DNA of 64,000 nucleotides from Bacillota bacterium (lineage in GTDB: Bacteria > Bacillota > Clostridia > Acetivibrionales > DTU013), in assembly GCA_023435745.1 (NCBI GenBank), contig JAEZMD010000018.1, positions 434,001-498,000 of the forward strand, in the 5' to 3' direction. How positions within the stretch are numbered: the first letter of the stretch is position 1; every line of letters begins with the position of its first letter. The notes below the pieces were generated by a model that did not search any database, was not told the DNA's origin, and saw only the letters and a program-made list of their open reading frames with translations. Below are positions 42,026 through 50,767 of this stretch, piece after piece. The position numbers and the translations under genes were made by a program.

Positions 42026-42932
42026 GCCTGCCACCTCCTAACAGACTGATATAATAGCTCTCCAGGCTTTCGTCGCGCTCGTGTATTGACAGCACCTCGC
42101 AGTCTTCATTGTAAAGAGCTATCGTCAGAGAAGTAACATTCAATTTACCAAACACATCGGCTTCGCTTTCAGATACAACGTTGTAATCCATCCCCATGCT
42201 GTCCATCACACGGGTCAGAGCACGCATATCGGAGACGGTAAGCCTGACGCATTTCCGGCAGGCGGCCTCAAGCTCGGCGGCGCTTATTTCCTTCACCATT
42301 TGCCCGTGGTCGATGAAGCCGTAGTACGTCGCGAGGCGCGACAGCTCGTCGAGAATATGACTGGAGATGAGGACAGTTATTTGCCTCTCCCGGTTTAGCT
42401 TCAGAATCAGCTCGCGTATTTCTATGATACCCTCGGGGTCAAGACCGTTCACCGGCTCGTCGAGGACTAAAAAGTCCGGGTCGCCGGCCAGCGCTACAGC
42501 GATGCCAAGACGCTGGCGCATACCAAACGAAAAGTTCTTTGCTTTCTTCTTGCCGGTATTCTCAAGACCGACAAGTTTGAGAAGATCCGCAATACCCTCG
42601 AAAGACGGCAGGCCGAGAATCCGGTACTGCTCTTTTAAATTATCCTCGGCGGTCATGTCAAGATAAACTGATGGGGTTTCCACCACCGCGCCCATTCTGC
42701 GGCGCATTTTCATTATGTCCGCATCATTGTTTTTTGTGCCATACAGTGCAAACCAGCCGGACGTGGGATTTTGCATACCGCAGATCAGCCTGATAAGCGT
42801 GGTCTTGCCCGCTCCGTTCTTACCTACAAAGCCGTAGATAGCGCCCTTTTCAATGTGCATGGAAAGCCCGTCCAGCGCTTTGAAGCTTTTGTATTGCTTC
42901 GACAGGTTTTCAACGGTCAATATATATTCCAT
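42018..42932 (-). CDS. ABC transporter ATP-binding protein (BcrA-like)
   Basis: 304 aa from ATG 42932, eight bases after AAAGGAGG; the in-frame codon upstream has no ribosome site. Walker A is FVGKNGAGKTTLIRL (about 36), the signature is NFSFGMRQRLGIAVAL (about 133), Walker B is FLVLDEPVNGLDPEG (about 153) and the H-loop is LISSHILDELSRL. The VSDMRALTRVMDSMGMDY-type C-terminus is that of the BcrA/NatA group. Works with the permease encoded next. Confidence 0.92.
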   Translation of the reverse strand: MEYILTVENLSKQYKSFKALDGLSMHIEKGAIYGFVGKNGAGKTTLIRLICGMQNPTSGWFALYGTKNNDADIMKMRRRMGAVVETPSVYLDMTAEDNLKEQYRILGLPSFEGIADLLKLVGLENTGKKKAKNFSFGMRQRLGIAVALAGDPDFLVLDEPVNGLDPEGIIEIRELILKLNRERQITVLISSHILDELSRLATYYGFIDHGQMVKEISAAELEAACRKCVRLTVSDMRALTRVMDSMGMDYNVVSESEADVFGKLNVTSLTIALYNEDCEVLSIHERDESLESYYISLLGGGRHE

Positions 42933-42975
42933 ATATATGCCTCCTTTAGTTGATAAAGATATGGTAGCACTATAT

Positions 42976-43018
42976 GGTAAAGACAACGGTTAAGGAAAGG
43001 GTAAAGATTCAGTAAAGA
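42976..43018. promoter_or_regulatory. Direct repeats in the promoter region of the ATPase gene
   Basis: On the plus strand GGTAAAGA occurs at 42976-42983 and 43000-43007 and GTAAAGA at 43012-43018 (minus strand TCTTTACC / TCTTTAC). They lie between the regulator and ATPase genes. OmpR-type regulators bind such tandem half-sites, so this may be where the encoded regulator activates the transporter genes. Confidence 0.45.
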
Positions 43019-43019
43019 T

Positions 43020-43685
43020 TTATTCCTCATGCAGCTTAAACCCGATCCCCCAAACGGCCTCGATGTAATCCTTTTTACCGGCCTCACGCAACTTTTTCCG
43101 CAGATTGCTGATATGTACCTTCAATGAACTTTCCATACAGTCTGGCGTATCAAGACTGATCAGGTCTAAAATCTGTGATTTTGTTACTACCTGCTTCGGG
43201 TTTCGCATAAGCAGCTTCAGAATCGCATATTCGGTCTTTGTCAGCTTTACTTGTATGTCGCTAATGGTTACATCACGTGTGTTTGTATCGAGAGAAATCC
43301 CTTCGAATTCCAATACGGCAATATTCTCTGACGTGTCGATTCGCCGAAGCTGAGCCGCAATGCGCGCCTGCAGCTCATTTATATCAAATGGCTTTGTAAC
43401 ATAGTCTACTGCACCGCCTGTGAGCAGTGCAACCTTATCGTCAATACCAACCTTTGCGCTGACTACAATGACCGGAATACCGGATGCTTTTTTTAGAACC
43501 TCTTCGCCTGTCAGCCCAGGCAGCATCAAGTCAAGCAGCATAAGATCCGGGTGGTTATCACGTAAAAGCAGAACAGCCTCCGTGCCTGAATAAGCTCGCA
43601 GAACGTCATAGCCTTCTTTTATAAGCACATCCTCAAGCATATTGCCGATATATACATCATCGTCTATAATCATGATCTTTTTCAT
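43020..43685 (-). CDS. OmpR-family response regulator
   Basis: 221 aa from ATG 43685, nine bases after GGAGG; an upstream ATG (43700) overlaps that site. The receiver domain (1-115) has KKIMIIDDDVYIG, phospho-Asp in LMLLDLMLPG (about 51), VVSAK and TKPFDINEL. The DNA-binding winged helix (about 130-221) ends with SSLKVHISNLRKKLREAGKK and AVWGIGFKL. It is the first gene of the four-gene operon and pairs with the kinase at the far end. Confidence 0.93.
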   Translation of the reverse strand: MKKIMIIDDDVYIGNMLEDVLIKEGYDVLRAYSGTEAVLLLRDNHPDLMLLDLMLPGLTGEEVLKKASGIPVIVVSAKVGIDDKVALLTGGAVDYVTKPFDINELQARIAAQLRRIDTSENIAVLEFEGISLDTNTRDVTISDIQVKLTKTEYAILKLLMRNPKQVVTKSQILDLISLDTPDCMESSLKVHISNLRKKLREAGKKDYIEAVWGIGFKLHEE

Positions 43686-44033
43686 TTGCAATACCTCCAT
43701 GCTAAGGGCCGCCTATCAGTCAGTCAGTTAGCCTGTCTGTCTGTTATTATACCTCTTCTTTTACGTGCTGTCAGGATGCCAAATGTAAATTATCCATCGA
43801 AATCTGCAGTCTGCCAAATCAAAGGATTCATACTCCTATATCGTACAGCCTGCCTGGCTAGAATAAATACGTCTGTTTTACATGGATATTTTTAATGTTA
43901 AAAAATTACAGATATAAAGAATAGTTTTTTTTAAGCGATAATAAATTACCAGTATTTGATAATTATCTCTATTTTGGCTTGCCATAACACAGTATAAAAT
44001 TTATATTAATAATTTATAAATGGAGGAATGGTT
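43686..44033 (+). promoter_or_regulatory. Intergenic region with importer promoter
   Basis: Divergent control region of the response-regulator operon and the sugar importer. For the importer, TTGCCA (43979-43984) and TATATT (44002-44007) with 17-base spacer is the best promoter. A short CAGTCAGTCAG / CTGTCTGTCTG run lies at 43717-43744. No gene or catabolite-repression element was found in the rest. The binding site for the AraC-type regulator at 50.8 kb would be expected here, but I could not define it. Confidence 0.45.
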
Positions 44034-45110
44034 ATGGCTAAAAAGTCAATCGTGTTATTATTGGTGCTGGCTATGCTGGCAGCTGTTTTCACAGGCTGTG
44101 CCCAGTCGAAATCAGGTAAGCTCGTTGGTGTAACGATGCCGACAAAATCGCTCCAGAGATGGAATGAGGATGGCACCTTTGTTAAGGCTGCCCTGGAGGC
44201 AAAGGGATACAAAGTGGATCTTCAATATGCTGACAATCAACAGACCGTACAGAATACCCAGATTGAGAACCAGATCACCATGGGATGCGATGTTCTTGTC
44301 ATAGCTTCGGTTGATGGCAGTGCTTTGGGCGGCGTTCTTAAGCAGGCAAAGGAAGCAAATATCCCCGTAATAGCTTATGACAGACTGATAACGAACACTG
44401 ACAAGTGCGACTACTACGCTACATTCGACAACTATGGCATTGGCAAAATGCAGGCTGAGTTCATTGAAAGTGATCTGGGACTTGACAAAGGCGAAAAGGG
44501 CCCCTTCTTGATGGAATGCTTCGGCGGTGACCCGGGCGATAATAACGCAGGATTGATTAGCCAGGGCTCCATGGACGTTCTACAACAATATATAGATAGC
44601 GGTGTACTCATAATTAAATCCGGCCAGACCAAATTCCCGGACCAGATCGCTATCACAAACTGGGATTCCAAAGGAGCTCAGGACAGGATGGATAATCTTC
44701 TGACGGCATATTATGCAGATGAGAACATTGATGCGGTCCTGTCGCCGAATGACAGCCTTGCACAGGGCATCGTCGCTTCTCTGAAGTCCGCCGGATACGG
44801 CTCATCATCCAAACCTTTCCCGGCACTTACCGGACAGGACTGCGATAAGATTAACGTAGGCCAGATCATTCGCGGCGAGCAATCAATGTCAATCTTCAAG
44901 GATACGAGAGTCCTGGCTGATCAGGTTATCGCTATGACGGATGCGATACTCGCAGGTGAGGAGGTCCCTACAAATGCCAGCTATAACAACGGAGTGATGG
45001 ATGTTCCTTCATTCAACTGTGAGATAAAGTTTGCAAACAAGGATAACTGGAAAGAGCTGCTCGTTGACAGCAAATACTATGAGTTATCCGACATACCGGA
45101 CGCTAAGTAA
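44034..45110 (+). CDS. chvE: Monosaccharide-binding lipoprotein (ChvE-like)
   Basis: 358 aa from ATG 44034; ATG 44028 touches the GGAGG and is too close. A lipoprotein signal (LLVLAMLAAVFTGCAQS) gives Cys at about 21 for membrane anchoring. The mature part is a type I periplasmic-binding protein: VGVTMPTKSLQRWNEDG, CDVLVIASVDGSALGG, IPVIAYDRLI and VLSPNDSLAQGIVASL. The pattern matches the multiple-monosaccharide receptor ChvE/XylF group, so xylose, glucose, galactose or arabinose are possible ligands. It is the first gene of the importer operon. Confidence 0.88.
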   Translation: MAKKSIVLLLVLAMLAAVFTGCAQSKSGKLVGVTMPTKSLQRWNEDGTFVKAALEAKGYKVDLQYADNQQTVQNTQIENQITMGCDVLVIASVDGSALGGVLKQAKEANIPVIAYDRLITNTDKCDYYATFDNYGIGKMQAEFIESDLGLDKGEKGPFLMECFGGDPGDNNAGLISQGSMDVLQQYIDSGVLIIKSGQTKFPDQIAITNWDSKGAQDRMDNLLTAYYADENIDAVLSPNDSLAQGIVASLKSAGYGSSSKPFPALTGQDCDKINVGQIIRGEQSMSIFKDTRVLADQVIAMTDAILAGEEVPTNASYNNGVMDVPSFNCEIKFANKDNWKELLVDSKYYELSDIPDAK

Positions 45111-45131
45111 GTTTGATGTATTGAAATGTAT

Positions 45132-45164
45132 AAAAAATGGCGGTAGCATTGCTGCCGCCATTTT
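45132..45164 (+). terminator. Hairpin between binding-protein and ATPase genes
   Basis: AAAATGGCGGTAGC and GCTGCCGCCATTTT pair around ATT, almost perfectly. In sugar-importer operons such a stem usually blocks exonucleases and lets only part of the transcripts go on, so that binding protein is made in excess. Confidence 0.7.
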
Positions 45165-45207
45165 AAATAACGAGAATAGAAAACCGGGTGTAATAAAGGA
45201 GCAGACA

Positions 45208-46758
45208 ATGTCGGAATATATCCTTGAAATGAAAAATATCACAAAAGAGTTCCCTGGCGTAACCGCTCTGAGCGATGTTACCATTCAAGTGAAAAGGGGC
45301 GGGATACATGCCCTGGTTGGGGAGAATGGGGCCGGCAAATCTACACTGATGAATGTTCTGAGCGGCATATATCCCTACGGTTCATATACCGGCGACATTA
45401 TTTACAAGGGTACGGAATGCAGGTTTAAAAACATTCGTGACAGCGAAGCGGCAGGAATAGCCATAATTCATCAGGAGTTGGCACTGAGCCCTTTCATGAC
45501 TATCGCTGAAAACATTTTTTTAGGAAATGAAAGAGTGAAGAACGGTGTAATAAACTGGGATGAAACAAACAAAGAAGCTATAAGATTAATGAAGAAAGTC
45601 GGCCTTAATGAAAGGTATACTGCACAGATAAAGAACATTGGCGTTGGAAAGCAGCAGCTTGTTGAGATAGCCAAGGCACTTTCGAAGAACTGCGAGCTGC
45701 TTATATTGGATGAGCCGACAGCAGCTCTCAACGACGAAGACTCAAACCATCTTCTCGAGCTATTAGGTACGCTTAATAAAGAGCATGGCATGACGTGCAT
45801 TATGATTTCGCATAAAATCCACGAAGTCATAAAAATCGCAAACAGTATAACCGTTCTGCGGGATGGCAGGACGATAGAGACTCTGGATAACACCGTACAT
45901 GTCAGTGAAGGAAGGATAATAAAGGGGATGGTAGGCCGTGAGCTTACGGACCGTTTCCCTAAGCATACGGCTAGGATTGGTGAGATAGGCTTTGAAATCA
46001 GGAACTGGGTCGCTTATGACCCTCTTGATGTGGAACGAGCTGTCATAAACAATGTCAGCATGTACGTCAGAAAGGGCGAGATAGTTGGTCTCGCCGGGCT
46101 GTTGGGCGCGGGAAGGACAGAGCTTGCAATGAGCGTATTCGGCAGAGCCTACGGCAAAAGGATAAGCGGTACGCTTCTCAAGGATGGAATGGAAATAACT
46201 CTTGACAATATTGGGCAGGCAATAGCAAATGGTATAGCTTACGTTACCGAAGATCGTAAAACGGAGGGGCTGGTGCATATACAGGATATTAAGAAAAATA
46301 TCACGCTGGCTAATTTGAAGGCAATTACAAGAGGTTTTATTGTAAACGAAGATGAAGAAATAATTGTAGGAAAGGATTATAGGAAACGGTTTAACATAAA
46401 GTCATCAAGTGTGTTTCAAAAAGTGGGCAATTTATCGGGAGGAAACCAGCAGAAGGTGGTGCTTAGCAAATGGATCTTTGCATCCCCCGATGTGCTTATA
46501 CTCGATGAACCTACGAGAGGAATCGACGTTGGAGCAAAGTATGAGATATACAAGATAATATTAGAATTGGCGGACGCCGGAAAATGCGTCGTAATGATTT
46601 CTTCGGAGCTGCCTGAAATTTTGGGAATTACGGACCGCCTGTACATAATCAACGAGGGACGTGTTGCAGGAGAAATGAAGACGTGCGAAGCGACCCAAGA
46701 GGATATTATGTCCACAATAATAAGAAGTTCGGCGGGACGACAGGGGGAAGATATATGA
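45208..46758 (+). CDS. mmsA: Monosaccharide ABC importer ATP-binding protein (two ABC domains)
   Basis: 516 aa from ATG 45208, six bases after AAAGGAG; the longer open frame upstream runs back into the previous gene and its hairpin. Domain 1: Walker A VGENGAGKSTLMNVLSG (about 38), signature IGVGKQQLVEIAKALS, Walker B LLILDEPTAALND. Domain 2: G-L-x-G-A-G-R-T (LAGLLGAGRTELAMSVFG), LSGGNQQKVVLSKWIF, VLILDEPTRGIDVGAK. A tandem ABC with a modified second Walker A is the rule in RbsA/XylG/MglA/GguA. It energises the permease encoded next. Confidence 0.93.
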   Translation: MSEYILEMKNITKEFPGVTALSDVTIQVKRGGIHALVGENGAGKSTLMNVLSGIYPYGSYTGDIIYKGTECRFKNIRDSEAAGIAIIHQELALSPFMTIAENIFLGNERVKNGVINWDETNKEAIRLMKKVGLNERYTAQIKNIGVGKQQLVEIAKALSKNCELLILDEPTAALNDEDSNHLLELLGTLNKEHGMTCIMISHKIHEVIKIANSITVLRDGRTIETLDNTVHVSEGRIIKGMVGRELTDRFPKHTARIGEIGFEIRNWVAYDPLDVERAVINNVSMYVRKGEIVGLAGLLGAGRTELAMSVFGRAYGKRISGTLLKDGMEITLDNIGQAIANGIAYVTEDRKTEGLVHIQDIKKNITLANLKAITRGFIVNEDEEIIVGKDYRKRFNIKSSSVFQKVGNLSGGNQQKVVLSKWIFASPDVLILDEPTRGIDVGAKYEIYKIILELADAGKCVVMISSELPEILGITDRLYIINEGRVAGEMKTCEATQEDIMSTIIRSSAGRQGEDI

Positions 46759-48026
46759 ACAGTGAAAAGATATTGGTAAACCGTAATACACATGGAAAAT
46801 ACATAAACAGCATTAAAGAATTTATGAACCGTAACATACGGCAATATGGGATGATTTTTGCACTGTTTGTTATAATGGTGTTTTTTGGGATAGTGACCGG
46901 CGGCAAGCTTATCTGGCCAAGAAACGTGTCGATGCTGGTGCGCCAGAACGCCTATGTGCTGATACTTGCCATAGGAATGATGTTTTGCATATTGACGGGA
47001 GGCAATGTCGACCTTTCGGTCGGCTCGTTGGTCGCCCTGGTAAGCGCTATGTCAGGACTGATGGCTACGACGATTGGCCTGCCATCATGGCTTGCAATAA
47101 TCATCAGTATCATGACCGGCCTTTTGGCAGGTGTGTGGCAAGGCTTCTGGATTGCATATGTCAGGGTGCCGCCATTTATCACAACACTGGCAGGCATGCT
47201 TGTTTTCAGAGGCCTTAATAATATCATATTGGACGGACAGACCTTACCGCTCTCCGGCCTGTATGTTACGATCGGGACTGGCTCGGTTCCCGATGTCGCT
47301 CCAAATACCGTCCCGGATTTTTTGCACATCGGCGAATTGCTTAAGTTACAAAACAAACCTGATTTTCTGAATGTAACGATGCTTATTGTGGGCCTTGCAT
47401 TATCCATCATTTACGTTTTATTTGTGATTTTCAACAGAAAAAGTAAAATAATACGCGGTTATGAGGTATCGTCATTAATGTCGGTCACCGCAAAGGCTGT
47501 CTTATTCTTTATTTCTATTAATATTTTCGCTTACTGGCTGGCGATGGATGAAGGCTTGCCCATAATGCTGATTTTACTTGCCGCTTTGTATGCAAGCTAT
47601 ACCTTTATTGCGACTAAGACTATTCCCGGACGGCATATTTACGCAATGGGAGGAAACATTAAGGCGGCGGAGCTTTCAGGGGTCAACACTAAAAGGATGA
47701 TGTTTCTGGTGTATTCGAATATGGGGCTTTTAGCGGGTGTTGCAGCCGTAGTGACTGCCGGAAGAATGATGGCCTCCTCGCCGAATGTAGGAGCGAACTT
47801 TGAGCTTGACGCTATTGGTGCGTGCTTTATCGGCGGCGCTTCCGCATACGGCGGAATAGGAACTATATGGGGTGCTGTTGTGGGCGCATTTATTATGGGC
47901 GTTATGAACAATGGCATGTCTATTATAGGCCTAAACGTCTTTCTGCAATCTGTCGCAAAAGGACTGGTGGTGTTGCTCGCTGTAGCATTTGACATGTACT
48001 CGAAATCAAAGTCCAGACTCGGCTAG
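46755..48026 (+). CDS. mmsB: Monosaccharide ABC importer permease
   Basis: 423 aa from ATG 46755, overlapping the ATPase stop (ATGA) and following GGGGGAAGATAT. About ten membrane helices. Family signatures are MFCILTGGNVDLSVGSLVAL (about 78), RVPPFITTLAGMLVFRGLNN (about 135), and near the end GRMMASSPNVGANFELDAIG plus CFIGGASAYGGIGTIWGAVV. The extra segment at about 200-290 with helices fits the longer XylH/GguB type rather than RbsC. End of the importer operon; a terminator follows. Confidence 0.93.
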   Translation: MNSEKILVNRNTHGKYINSIKEFMNRNIRQYGMIFALFVIMVFFGIVTGGKLIWPRNVSMLVRQNAYVLILAIGMMFCILTGGNVDLSVGSLVALVSAMSGLMATTIGLPSWLAIIISIMTGLLAGVWQGFWIAYVRVPPFITTLAGMLVFRGLNNIILDGQTLPLSGLYVTIGTGSVPDVAPNTVPDFLHIGELLKLQNKPDFLNVTMLIVGLALSIIYVLFVIFNRKSKIIRGYEVSSLMSVTAKAVLFFISINIFAYWLAMDEGLPIMLILLAALYASYTFIATKTIPGRHIYAMGGNIKAAELSGVNTKRMMFLVYSNMGLLAGVAAVVTAGRMMASSPNVGANFELDAIGACFIGGASAYGGIGTIWGAVVGAFIMGVMNNGMSIIGLNVFLQSVAKGLVVLLAVAFDMYSKSKSRLG

Positions 48027-48041
48027 GTTGAACAAATAGTA

Positions 48042-48082
48042 TAAAAACACTAGGCATATCAATCATATGCTTAGTGTTTTTA
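48042..48082 (+). terminator. Terminator after the importer operon
   Basis: TAAAAACACTAGGCATAT and ATATGCTTAGTGTTTTTA pair around CAATC. Confidence 0.8.
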
Positions 48083-48113
48083 TATACTAAAATTATTATC
48101 TGCTTCCGTTTTA

Positions 48114-48122
48114 TGGTATAAT
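48114..48122 (+). promoter_or_regulatory. Extended -10 promoter of the sugar-sensing operon
   Basis: TGGTATAAT (extended -10) at 48114-48122, 54 bases before the ATG. No good -35 is seen, as is common with extended -10 promoters. Confidence 0.5.
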
Positions 48123-48175
48123 TATTATTGGTGATTACGAACAAGCTCGTCGGCACGGTAGGGAGGGTGTAAAGA

Positions 48176-49186
48176 ATGAAATGGCTGTATAAAATAACAT
48201 TAGCCTTTTTGTTTTCTACTGTGGTTACATCTGCGATAATGGCTGCACACTATTTTAGTATGCTCAATAAAGTCTATGACGAAAACGCTGCAAATGTATT
48301 TAGTGAGAATCCCAGATATCATTTTTCATTAATCATAAATTCCAGAGACGATGAGTATTGGCAGAGCTTTAAGGAAGGCGTATTTGAAGCCGGAAAAGTA
48401 CATAACGCCGCAATCGAATACAACCCGATATCTGACCCGGACAGCATCGATAAAACTATAGAGTATGTAAATATTGCGAACAAATCCAGGGTTGACGGTA
48501 TCATTGCAAACGGCGAGAATTCACCCGAATATTCGGATGCAATTATAAACGCAGCCAGGTCAGGTATCTATATTGTTGTAGGACTGGCTGAATCTATAGA
48601 CAGTGACAGGCTTTCTTATGTAGGAAACAATTTTTATGATTATGGAGTAAAGGCGGCAAAGCTCATATCTCAAGCATCGGGCAAAGGTCCTCCGATCAAT
48701 CTGGCGGTGATCTTAACAGATGAGAGCCGAAGTGAGACCGATAAAGCTTTAATATCGCAAAGTGATATTATGCTGAACGGCATCACAAGTGTAATTGAAA
48801 GTGAGAAAAAGATAAACCTGCTGTGTACATTATATAAAAACAGCGATCTGCTTGGAGCGGAGGATCTGACGAGAAGCATATTGACGCAGCACTCTGATGT
48901 CGACGTGATATTCTGCACAAATGCCAAGGATACGGCGGCAGCTGCACGAGTAATTGTAGAACGTAACCTGGTGGGGGAAGTTGTCATAGTAGGTACGGGT
49001 ATCACTGATGAGATAAAGTACTATATTAAAAAAGGGATCATATTTGGTGTGATGGACAGGAACGGATATAATGCGGGATATAAGAGTGTGGAGGTATTGT
49101 GCGGAAGTTTCGGGGATTCCTTTCAGTCAAGTTATGTAAACATTGCTACAGATATATATACAATTATAAATATCGATCAAAAATAA
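48176..49186 (+). CDS. Membrane-anchored sugar-binding sensor protein (XylFII-like)
   Basis: 336 aa. One N-terminal hydrophobic helix (ITLAFLFSTVVTSAIMAAHY) without a lipobox or clear cleavage site, so it is probably an uncleaved anchor. The rest is a type I periplasmic-binding fold (FSLIINSRDDEYWQSFKEGV, VDGIIANGENSPEYSDAIIN, YVGNNFYDYGVKAAKLI, VDVIFCTNAKDTAAAARVIV). The next two genes are a LytS/YesM-type kinase and an AraC-type regulator. In Clostridium beijerinckii XylFII has this design and switches on LytS when xylose binds. ATG follows AGGGAGGGTGTAAAG. Confidence 0.82.
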   Translation: MKWLYKITLAFLFSTVVTSAIMAAHYFSMLNKVYDENAANVFSENPRYHFSLIINSRDDEYWQSFKEGVFEAGKVHNAAIEYNPISDPDSIDKTIEYVNIANKSRVDGIIANGENSPEYSDAIINAARSGIYIVVGLAESIDSDRLSYVGNNFYDYGVKAAKLISQASGKGPPINLAVILTDESRSETDKALISQSDIMLNGITSVIESEKKINLLCTLYKNSDLLGAEDLTRSILTQHSDVDVIFCTNAKDTAAAARVIVERNLVGEVVIVGTGITDEIKYYIKKGIIFGVMDRNGYNAGYKSVEVLCGSFGDSFQSSYVNIATDIYTIINIDQK

Positions 49187-49204
49187 CACAAAGGTAATCA
49201 AGCT

Positions 49205-50767
49205 ATGAAAAAAATATGGGATAGAATGTTCAATAGCATAAAGTCCAGGATTATTGCAATATTTGTCCTTACCATGATTTTAACCAGCGCTTCAGGCATA
49301 TTTATCCTGGGATTATCAAGCAACATAATCGAAAAAATGGATGATATGTTTGCTGTCAATGTCGAAAATGAAAAATTTCTCAGCGATTTGTATAACGTAA
49401 ATACCAATCTTACTAATTATCTTGTTACCTCCGATTCAGATAGTTTGATCAACTATTACAGATACAAGGATATTTTCACTGAAAAGGCGCAGAGCATGTT
49501 TTACGAATTGCATGGGATATACAGCCAGAATGATTTGATTTACAAGGATATCGCATACATGGTCGATTCGTATTTCAATGAAACGGAAGCGGCCGTAGAG
49601 GCTAAAAGAACGGTTAACGCAGATGAATATATTGCCAGGTATGCCGAGGCAAACCGGATAGCGGGCTATATCCGAACATATACTGACCGACTGAACCTGA
49701 ACATTTTAAAAACTAATACCACTCAATATCTTGGAATGTCGGAGAATCTGAACAAGCTGCGGACAACGAATCTGATTCTTATAATATCTGTAATACTGCT
49801 CAATGTGCTTGTGATTTCCTACCTGACCTATAATATGACGAAACCGATAATAAAGCTCGCACATTCTGCTGAGGAAATGTCCAAGGGCAATTTCAACGCC
49901 GACGATGTCGAAGTATATTCACAGGATGAGCTTAGTATAATGGCAAACGCATTTAACGCGATGAAGCACAGCATAAGGAATTACATCAGTGAGCTGCACA
50001 GTAAGGCTGACACGGAATCACAGCTTTTTGAGCAGCAGATAGAAAATTTAAGGATACAGTCGCTGCTTGCGGATGCAGAAATGAAGGCGCTGCAAATGCA
50101 GATAAACCCACATTTTCTTTTCAATACGCTCAATGCGGGCGTCCAGCTTGCAATGATCGAAGGGGCTGACAGGACATCGACCTTTCTTGACAATATGGCG
50201 ATGATATTCAGATACAACGTTAAGAGCCTGGATAGAAAGGTCAGGCTCAAAGACGAGATAGATACTATAAGGGCATACGAAGACCTGTTTTTCGTACGCT
50301 TTGGCGACATTATGAAATTCGAATATGACATTGACCAAAGCTTGCTCGATATTTATGTTCCGCCGCTGATTATCCAGCCTCTTGTTGAGAATGCTACGAT
50401 TCATGGTATAGGGAACATGGAGAGAGGCGGGGTGATTAATATCTCGATTGATAAAAATGATACCGTTGTTAGAATAGGCGTGCAGGACAACGGAGCAGGG
50501 ATGAGCGAGGGAACAAGACAAAAGGTATTAGACTGTCAAAGTTTTGAAAACGATATATCCGGTAATATGACAGGGATTGGAATATACAACGTTGTGCAGA
50601 GGCTGAAGCTGTTTTTCAAATGTGAAGATGTGATAGAAGTGAAGAGCACTCCGGGCAGGGGTACAAAAGTGACTTTAAAGATACCTTACAATCCAAAGCC
50701 GGAACAGGTGAACGATCTGATATTGTTGGATGAACAACAAAAAGAAGGATGTGATTGTTGTGTATAG
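49205..50767 (+). CDS. LytS/YesM-type sensor histidine kinase
   Basis: 520 aa. First membrane helix about 13-35, extracellular helical sensor about 36-185, second helix about 186-208 (LILIISVILLNVLVISYLTY), HAMP about 210-260, linker coiled-coil, His_kinase domain about 290-375 with QMQINPHFLFNTLNAGVQLA (phospho-His), and HATPase_c about 390-505 (PLVENATIHGIGN, VQDNGAGMSEG, GIGIYNVVQRLKLFF). It should phosphorylate the response regulator whose GTG start overlaps its stop by eight bases. The anchored binding protein encoded 18 bases ahead is the probable ligand-sensing partner. Confidence 0.92.
   Translation: MKKIWDRMFNSIKSRIIAIFVLTMILTSASGIFILGLSSNIIEKMDDMFAVNVENEKFLSDLYNVNTNLTNYLVTSDSDSLINYYRYKDIFTEKAQSMFYELHGIYSQNDLIYKDIAYMVDSYFNETEAAVEAKRTVNADEYIARYAEANRIAGYIRTYTDRLNLNILKTNTTQYLGMSENLNKLRTTNLILIISVILLNVLVISYLTYNMTKPIIKLAHSAEEMSKGNFNADDVEVYSQDELSIMANAFNAMKHSIRNYISELHSKADTESQLFEQQIENLRIQSLLADAEMKALQMQINPHFLFNTLNAGVQLAMIEGADRTSTFLDNMAMIFRYNVKSLDRKVRLKDEIDTIRAYEDLFFVRFGDIMKFEYDIDQSLLDIYVPPLIIQPLVENATIHGIGNMERGGVINISIDKNDTVVRIGVQDNGAGMSEGTRQKVLDCQSFENDISGNMTGIGIYNVVQRLKLFFKCEDVIEVKSTPGRGTKVTLKIPYNPKPEQVNDLILLDEQQKEGCDCCV

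Noticed and set aside
43686..43895. 69-codon ORF in the divergent control region
   Set aside because: No ribosome site, low-complexity start from the CAGTCAGTTAG run, and it covers the promoter region of the response-regulator operon.
45031..45207. N-terminal extension of the importer ATPase
   Set aside because: The extension overlaps the binding-protein gene and the intercistronic hairpin; AAAGGAG at six bases marks ATG 45208.
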